Below are positions 11,750-22,504 of a stretch of 64,000 nt of DNA, one piece after another. The translations under genes and the position numbers were made by a program. How positions within the stretch are numbered: position 1 is the first letter of the stretch; each line of letters starts with the position of its first letter. Source of the stretch: Takifugu bimaculatus (taxonomy: Eukaryota > Chordata > Actinopteri > Tetraodontiformes > Tetraodontidae); contig CP034976.1 of the NCBI GenBank assembly GCA_004026145.2, positions 6,378,296-6,442,295 on the forward strand, read 5' to 3'. Under the pieces are notes generated by a model, which was not told the origin of the DNA, searched no databases, and saw nothing but the letters and a program-made list of their open reading frames with translations.

Positions 11750-11990
11750 TCCTGCAGCACAGGCTGATGTATGGAATCTGAGGAGTTCCGAGTTGTCACC
11801 GTCAGTGATTGACATGATGAGGGGGATCAATGTGAAAAACCTTCCTGCCAAGCAATAATCCATCCAAAGTGATCACGCTTAAAATTGCCTCTGGTTATTG
11901 ATTCCACGAGCAGGGTCCAGAAAACACCATAAGCACTGTGCAATAACAATCAAGTTGGCAACGGAGAGACACCCTTTATTCCTGATCTTT
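11750..11990. promoter_or_regulatory. candidate distal enhancer with PBX-MEIS site
   Basis: Contains TGATTGACA (11806-11814), the consensus for PBX-MEIS/PREP heterodimers, together with TGATCAC and an AACAAT SOX-type core near 11945. The block lacks repeats and coding potential. PBX/MEIS input would suit sall3, a limb and neural gene, but this is inference. Confidence 0.33.
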
Positions 11991-13019
11991 CTGCTTGATA
12001 TTTCTCATCGTTTTCATCCTGAGCCTGCATCCCTTAAGCACCTTTTGGCAGTAATTTAAAAAAAATAAAGCAGTTGATTTGCAGAAGTACACAAGCAACA
12101 GCAGATTATCTTTAGTATTTCTACACCTCTACACGTGAGTTATTCAGCACTTGTATGAGCCACTCGATGACCCTAACTTGAAATGGCTGTGAGCGCTACA
12201 AACGACTTGAGGGTTATCCTCGCTGTAGGCCTAATGAATATATAAAGATAATAAGATAGGAAAGAGACACTGAGCTGCCACTTCAGCAGCCTGAAGTATA
12301 GTATGTAGGACAGACCTGTGCATGATCACAGTAGACCATAGCATTACACCTTATCATTTCCTCTGGAGCTGAAACTTAAACTGACACTCATCAATAATGC
12401 AGCATCGGTATGATCTCCCATTCAGAAGATCTCCATGGCTGATCCAGCTACGGTAGCATCTCTCCTCTCGCTCAACATTCTCCGTCTCTGTCCGAGAGGC
12501 GCCCGCACATGTAAATCCCCTTTACCGACCACAGTCTCCACACTAATGACTTCAAGTGTCCTGAACCCTCATTGGAGAGTTGAGCTGCGTCCCATTAGAC
12601 CAGCTGTGGCCACCATCCCTTCCATCTTTTGTATTAAAACGCCACACAAATGGATCCCTCCGTAATGAGCTTTCTTCTTCTTTTGGCAGCACTATAATGT
12701 CAACTGTTGTCTCTGGGTTAAATGATATCCATATATGGGGTGAGAGATGCTCCCCTATTAAGCCCTCTTGCTCTCTAACTGAATTATTAAATACGCAGAA
12801 TCTGGTTAAGCAGTGTACATTTTCCTAAAGGTCAGAAAGTTCATTAACTATGGCCATCCATTGATTTTATGCATGTGAGCTTCTCTGCTTGATTCATGTA
12901 GGTTTTCCAAGCTAGCTCTTAGGATGTTAGGAACAATACTGCCATTCTATTCCTTTTAGTTTTGTGGGAAAATACTGTTAAGTGAAGCTTTTTTTCCCCT
13001 TTTTCTTTTTTGGATTAGA

Positions 13020-13450
13020 TGTAGCGGTTCAAGGAGCTCCCCTTTCCCATCAACCTGAGCCTTTTCTTTGAATGCCATGGCTAAAGAGCACATCCGCACA
13101 ATCTCTAAACAAAATTCCATAACCGCTATGACGGCCAGGGTATCCATTTCACAACAGCGCGCTCCCTTCAATCCGAATGATGCCGATAAAGATCTGTATT
13201 TTGATTGAATGTGTGCAAAGCTACTCATACTTTACGCAAGCCCCTTTGACGCCGGAATAATGTCAGATACTGCGCGGCTAGAGAACACCCAATCAACAGC
13301 GATGATTTCATAAAGAGGGCTCTTGGGTTTCAGCGTCATAAATAACTCATGGTAATCCCATATTTCTCTGACTTCTCTCATTTGAACCCGGGATGGGAGG
13401 ACGACAGTTGTGACAAACAGTATTAGGGCAGCAGCCGTGCGGCGGCGACC
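13020..13450. promoter_or_regulatory. candidate distal enhancer, long complex block
   Basis: About 430 bp of balanced-composition sequence with unusually many intact CpG dinucleotides for its AT-rich surroundings, PBX-like TTGATTGA (near 13201) and CCCAATCAAC (near 13288), and no microsatellite. The open frames on both strands are short and unlike known proteins. Confidence 0.35.
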
Positions 13451-14959
13451 TTCATGCATCTCAGCTGTTCTGGTTTCTCTCCCGCATCTCTTCCTCCGTC
13501 TGCTAGTCTCTCATATTTACTATCCTCAACTTCCTCTCTTATATTGTTTCATGTTGCTTTTCACAAGTGGCCTCTCCTGCAGCGGTAATGATATATGAGG
13601 GCGTGTGCCTGTGAGTGCACACGTGCCACAAGAATTTTTATCTTTTTTTAAATGGTTTGATTCATAAGCCTTGGGTACCCCTGCCGAGACCTCTTCCGAC
13701 ACGTGCAATTTTCCAAAGCCAGCCACTCGCTAAGCAATAATTATGCTGAAGTTTTCAATTACACTGCTTCCATTTCATTAACAAAAAATGTTTGGCTATT
13801 GTATAATTAGATATATGAGCTTACCACCTACATTTAACATAGCCACTACACAGCAGCCTGATGGAAAACAGAGAAGGGTTTTAGCATGTGTGCAGTTACG
13901 GTGGTTTCGTACTCAACTATAAAGTGAAGTGAGCTAGACGATACGCACCAGGCCTCCGCCTCCTTTTTCCATCGTTTGTTGTGATCCTGTAATCTAAAGA
14001 AGTATCCAGACCTATAATTGAGTATTATGAGTTGTTTGATAAAGTATGGGAGGTTTTGTTAACATGCAAAGTACACATGTATGTTAGCTCTGGGTGCCCA
14101 GAACTTTTACAAGATCAAACACCCGAGTCATGTGTGGCGGTGATTATTAGCTACCTTTGGCCTTTGGATGACATTAAAACGGAAACCAATTTTAAATAAA
14201 CCCAAGTAAATACTTATCTCTCATTAAATTCTTTTATAGGAAGATTTTCACTTGGAAATTTAAACCATACCATCATTTTGCTTCAAAAGGAAGTTGCTGA
14301 TTAAATTCAATTTTAAAAAATGCCCACGGTGGTGGCTATCTGGCCATCTTAACTGGCTGCACTAGTGACCAAGTAGGCTTGCATTTCAGGGCAATGCAAT
14401 CCAATCCAAGGTACAGAAACTCCCTTTAGACCTGTCATTCTGTGTGTTCCCTTCACGTCCCTCACAAGGGATTTCCAGCAGAGGCCAAGATTGTTCTCAC
14501 TGAAGAGGTATGTGTTGATTTCTGCCTCGCAAACCACAAAATCTAATGCGTCCAAAAGTCCACCGAGGACTTAGAGCTGGTGCCTGTGGCAGGTACACAC
14601 ACTGGTGCACCGTGGTTAAATCAGAGCAATTGTGGGAATTTACAGAATTTGAGTTATTTAATGTCTGTCTGGCTGCTGAAGAGCGATTCACCGAGGTGTG
14701 TCACCTTTCACTGAGCTTCAGAGATGCCTTTGGTCTGTCTCTGTTCGTTCCACAGGTAAACTGGCAGAGAACAGATAAGCACCAGTAACGACTGTGGTGA
14801 ATCGAACCTCAGTTACACTTAATGCCGTTTTCTATCTGTCAAAGTTAGACATGAGTATTATGTATATGAGCCCTAATTCTCCATCATTAGTGATACTAAT
14901 TCCATTATGGTGGTCATCAGTTGCAAAAATGATCTCAGAGTGGTGTCCATTTTTAAGGC

Positions 14960-15170
14960 AATTTTAATACTAAATGGATTTTGCCTCTTTGTGTATAGGA
15001 GCAAGTCCCCTGAAGCCTGTACTAATTACATCCATAATCAAATGCATTCTGTGTCTTCTTGTTAATGACATTGATCTTTTGGAATATCCAAGCCTATATT
15101 CTGCGAGATTATTGGATAAAGTGCAGGGCGAAATCTGCGTGACCCCAGCAGGAAGACGTCGCAGGCAGAC
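14960..15170. promoter_or_regulatory. candidate distal enhancer
   Basis: Complex sequence with CTAATTACATCCATAATCAA (paired homeodomain cores), TTAATGAC and a TCF/LEF-type TGATCTTTTG near 15072. No coding potential; enhancer role inferred. Confidence 0.28.
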
Positions 15171-15556
15171 ATAAGTGGGTATTAAATGGATATAATTAAC
15201 AGTGACCCTTCCTGCCACTCTGCGCTGCCAAGGCCTCCGGTCCACGGCTCATACAGCAGAAGGGATGAATTAGCATGGCTTCGGAATTGGAAAACTACAA
15301 TTAAGAAAAAGGAGAGGGGCTTAGAGACCAATGTTGAGCCAGTGGGCTTATCAACTGATAGGGGCCACGGACCGCTGAGATTTACCCAAATTTGTTATTT
15401 AGAAAGTTTTGCCCTCAATTTCCCACCAAACGTCCCCTAAACCTTAACATACTTGAACAGAGTTAAATTATAGTAGAATCCTTTCCCTTGTTTTGCGTTA
15501 GCCCCAGCAGCTGCATCATGGGTGGGCATTACCTCTTTTTGATTATTGATCACTTA

Positions 15557-15570
15557 AAGGTCATGACCTT
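15557..15570. promoter_or_regulatory. palindromic nuclear-receptor response element
   Basis: AAGGTCATGACCTT is a perfect 14-bp palindrome: two AGGTCA half-sites head to head with no spacer (15558-15569). This arrangement is the idealised palindromic element bound by thyroid-hormone and retinoid receptors. Occupancy in vivo is unknown. Confidence 0.5.
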
Positions 15571-17368
15571 ATGGCCCTAATCTACCTAATCCATCGTGTC
15601 AATGTAAACAAATGACTCAGCCTGACATGAACCTTGCATAACACAAAACATCAGTTTTCCTCCATACAATATAAAGGCCAATAAAGTCCAATGATATGTT
15701 TTTAAATGTATTTATTTGTGCGTCATTATTTCAGTTTCTATGACCTCTGTTTGGCAGCAAAAGCATCCGTGCACAGATGGATCCCATTGTGTTTTGTGCG
15801 TTGTTCGGTTATCTTGCATGATGAGGGTAATTGGTGCGTTGATCTGGTAAATCAGTGTCAGACCAAGTGGGCAGATTGCATATGATGATCATGTTCTGAC
15901 CAGATGGTTTGCTGGCACGAGGGTCTGAATTGGCGGGTTGGTCATGTGAATGTAATAGTGTGTTTGAGCCCTTCAACAGTGGGTGCGAAGAGCATTTTTC
16001 TCCTGGCTCCTCATTTAGAAGCATATGCTGAAGTGACACATGGAGACTGTGGGACGCATGCAGGGGGCAACGCCTTGGAGATGGGTTAGCTTAGCAATAG
16101 CTCTATAACACATAAAGCACAACCAACAACCTCAGGATCCAGTGACAGTCATCAGAAGTGACGCTGAGCCTATTTTTGTTAAATCCAAATAGAAAGTCTT
16201 TCATGAAGAAGGGTCAGAGGGAGGTTGGATTAGGCTGACATTGCAAATGAACCACGCCAGCGTTTGTAACTGGACCAAAACCACCTCATTAGCAAGGTCT
16301 CGGTCCACATATTTTGGTGTGCATGAGTGGTGCCATCACACGCACCTCCACACCGAGTGAGGACCGGGGTTCGTTTCAACCAAGCTAAACAAGGCTGGTG
16401 TGAAAGAGGGGTGGATGGAAATAATTGTGTTGACAGCATGTTGTAATGGCTGTGGATTAATGACACCACTGTTCCCACTGGTTCCCAACAAAAAAAAAAC
16501 AACAACTTTTTAAGCATTTTTATATGACACCAGGTGGTAAAATCTGCTGCTTCAAACCAGTCCAAAAAAACAAAGCTTATTTGTTTTTTAAAATGTATTT
16601 GCTGCTTGTTTCTCAGGATAAAGACCACTTGCAGACCCCGTCTTGTCCTCGCGTCTAAGCTCCAAGCCACTTGGATGGGTATTACTTTGGAAGATGACAA
16701 ATGGCTCCTGCAAAGTTTTGCACATGTGGCCAAATAAAGTTTATCTTTAGGGCATGTGCAGCTGCCAAATGCACTTCCAGAAATCTTTAATCTTTCCTTT
16801 CACGGGCTCAGTTCCTATTTCTGCATGGGGGGCTTGATGGGAGGCAGACCGGTGGTGTTTTGACACCCGTCTGAGGAAACAATCGCAGTAAGTGGCCTGG
16901 CCCTGCCTATGCTGTGGCAACGCTGCCTGTCTCCTGCGGTTCCTGGTGACTGTTTTCCTGTAACTTAGTGCTTGAGCTACTTAATTAGAGCTTTGAGTTG
17001 GGGAGGAAAGCATTTCTCGCGGCCGGCAGCCATGTGGTTAACCAACTGGAGGAAGGTGCTGCGATTGAGAGAAATCCACCAGTGGGATCTGTGGAGGTGC
17101 TCAATGGCCTAAACGTATCATTAATATCTTAAATATCAGATTTATGTGCATACAGACTGTGCGGTGTGGAGTAGGATGGCAGCCTTTCACATGTCGGTGA
17201 GGGAAAACATCCGGTGCTGCTGTACACTAAACAAATTTTAAAAAAGCATGGAGCAAAGAAACCTGGCAATCGTAAACACTATTGATGTGGCTAGCAGATT
17301 TCATTACAACACTTTGCTGTTTCAACTAATGACTAACTTCTTCAGCAAAATCTAACGTTTTGTGCGGG

Positions 17369-17390
17369 GTGTGTGTGTGTGTGTGTGTGT
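17369..17390. repeat. (GT)n microsatellite
   Basis: An 11-unit GT tract in intergenic DNA. Confidence 0.9.
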
Positions 17391-17699
17391 TTGAGTCACA
17401 CAGACAGAATTTTACTGGCATTGCTGTCAGTGGTGTGTTCAGGCCAAGAGGGACAATGTCAGCACTGTCAATAGGGAGGAGGGCTTGATGTCGCAATGAT
17501 AGGCCTGTGTAATGGGCACTGTGAGAGGACAATCAGCGCCTTCTGTGAATCATATATCCCAACATATAATTGATGTTTGCATCTGTGAGTACAAAGTTCA
17601 CAACAATGGACATGCTTATCTGGAGCGTCACAGCTCGGAGTCTTCTTCATGCTGCTGATGGTTGTTTTGTGGCGCAACAGCGGTGAATTATAGCATATA

Positions 17700-18250
17700 C
17701 TAGTATTAATCTATCTAATCAAATCTTTGTCCCCGCGTGACCACCATCGTTTCTGTGGGCGCAAGACTGAATTTAATTGCAGCAAAGTAAGTCTGGATAG
17801 CAAAATAATCTCCTACCTGGCAACAATTATGGGAGGGAAAACAAGATGTTTATTGCTGCCCCTTCCTGTTCCTCCTACCTGATTAAAAATTCATAAGACA
17901 CATTGAATTGGCATGAAAATCCCCAAATATATGCAATTTGATCAAGCAGGGATTAAAAGTGTCATTGCGGTCGTCAATAAAAGCTGGTGGCGATGTGGCG
18001 GCGTCGCATTGACTTCTGCGTATTAATACTCAGTGTCCTATTGGTCCATCAGCTGATTGTTTGGAATGTAAATGATGCTGCTGATGGCTCCGGTGACTGA
18101 TGGCTTAAATTCCAATTAATCAATTGCTTCATCAGTTTCCCTAATTCAGATCAAATATCTCCTGAGTGCACACTCTTCTTTCAGTGGTATTAGAAGAAAT
18201 AAATGCTCTGGAAGTAATTTTCATCAATCTCTTGTACATGCCAATAACCC
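17700..18250. promoter_or_regulatory. candidate distal enhancer, long complex block
   Basis: About 550 bp without simple repeats, rich in homeodomain and TALE-type cores: CTAATCAAATC, CAATTAATCAATTG, GCTGATTGTTTGG, and a TEAD-like GGAATGT. It is one of the most enhancer-like stretches in the gap by eye. It ends just before a long GT microsatellite. Conservation not tested. Confidence 0.38.
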
Positions 18251-18295
18251 TCAGAAGCCCGGTGCAGGTTAGAGGCTTAATGTCTTAAGTGTGTG

Positions 18296-18298
<3 letters not shown>

Positions 18299-18357
<59 letters not shown>

Positions 18358-18394
18358 CGTGCGTGTGTGTGTATGTGTGTGTGTGTGTGTGTGT
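18299..18394. repeat. (GT)n microsatellite with GC/GA interruptions
   Basis: A roughly 96-bp GT tract, interrupted near 18352-18374 by GTGCGTGCGTGCGT and GTAT. Confidence 0.95.
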
Positions 18395-18966
18395 AGAAAA
18401 TAGCTTCTGCAAATTCTGAATAGCATCCTGTCCTGCACAATTAAGCCTATAAAAATTTGAATTTACACACTTTATTATGTAGTTATGATGCCACTGTGCA
18501 AACCAGCTAACTTTATGTAACCAGGCTGTTAGTGCACCAGATATCGCCGCATCTCAGAAACACCGGCTGTCCTTGATCCACGTCAAGCCTTGTCAATTAT
18601 ACAAAAATCAAATCAACTATTCATAAGTCGGAGGTAATAGGATATCGGCTGACAGATTCAATAATTCAGTTTTGACAGGGCTAAACTGGCGTTAGCTTGT
18701 AGCTAATGGTTGGCCTCATGAAACATTCAGAAAAGACATTGTGGGAGTGAGAAGACACACATAATTATGCCCACTTCATTAGCTTTAAATCCCCGAATCT
18801 GCAGCAGTTCTTGATTGTTTAACTCTACAGAACTAAAGGCTGTCGTGTAGGATTTATGAATATGATCCCACCACACACCAATTTAGTTCATAAATGTTAC
18901 AGAAGTAGCAAAGATGCATCCACTGACAGTGTCCAACACTTCTATTATGCCTCAATTATTAGCATT

Positions 18967-19071
18967 ATCTATCTATCTGTCTATCTATCTGTCTGTCTGT
19001 CTGTCTGTCCGTCCGTCCGTCCGTCCGTCCGTCCGTCCGTCCGTCCGTCCGTCCGTCCGTCCGTCTGTCTG
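18967..19071. repeat. (CTAT)/(CTGT)/(CCGT) tetranucleotide array
   Basis: A graded tetranucleotide array: CTAT and CTGT units first, then CTGT, then about 15 CCGT units, then CTGT again. Adjacent sequence to about 19170 is also CpG-rich. It makes a meaningless Ser-Val-Arg-Pro frame on one strand. Confidence 0.95.
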
Positions 19072-20550
19072 ACTTCTAAGAACACGCGGCCACGCGCTGG
19101 TCGCCCTCCGGAACCTCTGCCGCCCGTCGACAAATGCTCAGCGGTCGTGAACGCCATCGATCTGGGGTATAATTCTCTATGAAATTGATGGATGAGGGCA
19201 GCCATTGACAGAAAGGGTAAAGACCACTTTGAGATGTCCCCTGTGAATGAGTATGATGGAAAATAGATTGTTGAAGAAGATTTATGTTTGTTCTGAGCGG
19301 ACCACCCTCCCCGGCAGCCACCCACACCCCGGGCCTGACCAATCACAGCAGTCCTTATGGTCATGGGGAACTGACCCGGCTCTGTTTAGCTGCCAGCTCT
19401 GTGAAAATTAGCTCATTGTCATGCAAAACTGTAGAAACCACTTTTTTGTGCATTAAACCATCTTTCTGGGGTAATCTGACACAAATGAGAGCTTCAGATT
19501 TACTCAGATTGAGATTGGATGTGATTTCTCCACACTAACCCTTCTTTCAGTTTCTGTGCCGCGAGGCTTTCTGGGTTTCTCCCGCGTTGGCTCCTCTCTG
19601 ATGTATTATTGTTCGGCTGCCAGTGGTGTAATCAGATAATACCACTGAGGGCTGAGAAGTACTGCAAGATTTAGCTTCAGATTTCTGTCACCTTTTACAA
19701 AAACAACCCAAAGAACCACTTCAGCTCAGACCCACAGCTGCAGGATCAACTGCAGATGAAACCTGCAGAAAGCTGCGTTTTTCTTGTATGTTAATCAGTC
19801 AATTGCTCTCTAATCTATAACACCTATGAAAACAAGCTAGAAATAATATATCACAGAGTAATGTATGTATATTTGCATAGCTATGCGATGCTTAAAACAT
19901 TGTTGGTTTAGTTTTGGTCGGCGAACTGCTTTTTCCTTGTTTCTTGCAGAAATATTTACTTCAATTCAAATGGCATAAAAGTAATTTTTACGCCACAAAA
20001 ATATTAATTGCTCTTTTGCTTTCCACATCAGAATTTTTCCAATTAGATCATCAGAGAGAAAACAGTGCTCAAACTCGTCGTGTTAATCGACATCTTGTGT
20101 GGGCTCTTGCCCGTCGCCCCTTCCCATGATGCTCTGCTGGTAGGGGTCCTCTTCCTCGTGCAGTCTTTATTTATATGATCCTCTTATGAAAACATCACCT
20201 TTGGCTTCCCAAAGGGCTGAAGGGAGATCAAACTAGTATCAATTAGGCTGAGAAATAAACTCGGCAAAGTATCCAGAACTTCAGACTTCGGTGGTTCTTG
20301 CTTTCATCAGGTTGCCAGAGGCTAAAGAAGTCCCTCCGTTGTTTATGTTTGATTTGGCAAACGCCGGCGAGCAGCAGAATATGGGAACGACGAGGAATAT
20401 ACCTTTCATTTTAACCCCACTGTGGCTCACTTCAACCCCATCTCATGGCGCGCATATAAAACAGCACAGCGAGACTTTGAATGATAGAACGTTAAAAATA
20501 TTGACAGACAATTGACCCTGTCAAACTGGCACAAAACCTATTTCCATAAT

Positions 20551-20581
20551 GCCTGACCTGTAATCACTGATGAGGTCAGGC
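20551..20581. repeat. perfect 9-bp inverted repeat with nuclear-receptor half-sites
   Basis: Arms GCCTGACCT (20551-20559) and AGGTCAGGC (20573-20581) are exact reverse complements around a 13-base spacer. Each arm contains an AGGTCA-type half-site, in everted orientation. Confidence 0.6.
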
Positions 20582-21389
20582 TGCTTGTTAAAATGGCTTT
20601 GTATCTGCATGACCCGCACTAATAAACTGATGTACTGGAATTTATCCAGGTGTTTGATTTCTTGTTCAAAATACATTTCAATGTTTTAGTTCCGATCTCA
20701 AGGATATTGCGACTCAAAGACATAAAAACAACTACAGGGAAGTGTTTGCTTTTTTAAAAAACTTTATTTAATGTCAACATAAGGTCACATTTTGCACAGT
20801 TCAGAAATTATATAAGGGATAATCTTTTCTGTAGCTATTTAGCAAATTTTTATACAATATACGAATAAAGATATATATTTTGTAAATGATATAAGCTTGA
20901 TAAAAGCAATAAAATAGATCTTTGGTGACAGGATGTGGCTTTTGCGTCATATTTGCAGGGTTTTTAGAGAGGCAGGTTCTATTGAGCGTCCTCAGAAGAA
21001 AAGTGATAGACTTGTATGTGCAGCTGCGACCAGCCGCCTGTTTCATGTCGCTGCTAAGAGACGAGCGGGACGGTGAGGATGCGCGGGGTGACGAAACGAG
21101 CTGTCACACCCGTCCGTCATCTTATGCAAAGGTGCAACCCAAAGCCTTCATAAGACACCGGCGCTGAGAACAAAAAAAAAAGATGTACACAAGGAGTTTG
21201 ATGTCTCTGTTCATGAGGGGATGACACCGTTAAGATGTGCCACAGAGTTTGTTGTCTTCTTGATGCACTTAATGTGATCAGAGGATTAAAATTTCAACAA
21301 GTGATTTAATGACAGCCAAAGTACCTAGCTAGGGTTTCCCACCAGGCGGCATTCATATCTCTGTCATCCTGAGCAGACTTGTTCTGCTC

Positions 21390-21660
21390 CTGCTGAGTGT
21401 ATTATGGCCCTCCTGAAAGCTTCATTCACTCTGTCTAATATGATCGCCTACAGTATATTTATTATGGGCCATGAGGTCAGCGGTCATTTCTGTAACCGGA
21501 GTCTGGTTAAAGTGAATTAACAGGCCGGCAACCTTGTAAAGCAAAAGCATTTGATTGCTTTTATTGAGCTCCTGCTTATTTTATTTGTAATGAAATGCAG
21601 ACTGTAATGGCTCTTTAAAAATACTGATGTGAGTATCATTTTTATGTCTTTAATGAGACA
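21390..21660. promoter_or_regulatory. candidate distal enhancer
   Basis: A complex block with TATTTATTATGGGCC (Hox9/10 or Cdx-like), AAAGTGAATTAAC and CAAAAGCATTTGATTGC. No repeats, no coding potential. Inferred only. Confidence 0.32.
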
Positions 21661-22484
21661 GTCAGGCTTTGTCGATTTGGAAAATATGTAAATATAGACA
21701 TTTGAACAATTTTGAGGGTTATATTGACAGCTTTAGGCCAAGGATTAGCTCCTTTTTCTATTGAAAATCATCCATTTAAGTGAGCAAAAGGCTTGTTTGT
21801 AACACTCGACTGAATGAGTGTATCAGGGCAGCAACACTCTGCTGAATGTTTTATATATTTGAAGGGATTAGTGTTGAGAGACTTGTGACGCCCCAAAACA
21901 TCCCAAAATTAGGATCATTTAGCATCGGGGGCACTCAATTATGGTTTTTAATTGCCAGGCGGAGGGTCTTTGGGGGTCATGCTACAGTGGTGTGAACAAG
22001 TCACCCCTCCCATTCTCTCCTCTTTTTGCTTGTCAAGTCTTTGAGATCATTTTAATCCAATTTAATTCCAACATAAAATCGAGAAACCATGAGTAAACAA
22101 AGACATGCACTTTTTCTTCAATCACAAACATTGGAACGCTGATTATTAAAAACCCTTTTCACCCATACAAAAACAGAATAAAGGCATTATGCAGCAGGGG
22201 AAGTGCAGTTGCTCCACATGATGGAATCTGAAGGGTGATAGAGTAAAAAGACAGTCTTCTGTCAGACTCAGCAGTATTTTGGGTTCCCCCGATTTTTTAG
22301 CATGTCTTTATCCTTGTGTCTGATGCTCTGTCTCATTAACGAGAGGCGTTCCGGCCTCCGCAGGGGCCTGTGGAAGATGAGATTCTCCTGTTTTGCTACG
22401 AAAGCTCTTCTCCACGTAACTGAAGAAACTCCCCCAAATGGCGGAGGGCTTGGTTGAATTATTCAGCGTTTACAATCAATTTCT

Positions 22485-22504
22485 CCCCCCCCCCCCCCCC
22501 CCCC
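22485..22504. repeat. poly-C run
   Basis: Twenty consecutive C residues, an error-prone homopolymer; the length given may not be exact. Confidence 0.9.

Larger units (their letters stand above)
6936..14340. other. non-coding intergenic DNA, sall3 side
   Basis: No reading frame here resembles a known protein; all are short and compositionally random. The stretch is moderately AT-rich with few simple repeats: a (CTG)5 near 8167 and short A/T runs. It alternates between plain AT-rich sequence and complex enhancer-like blocks, listed separately. Confidence 0.7.

Noticed and set aside
14796..14812. tRNA B-box-like sequence on the minus strand
   Set aside because: The flanking bases do not form a T-stem or acceptor stem, and no A-box lies at the right distance.
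16230..16733. A 167-codon open frame on the minus strand
   Set aside because: Random-looking composition with no motif or signal peptide, and no splice or promoter context.
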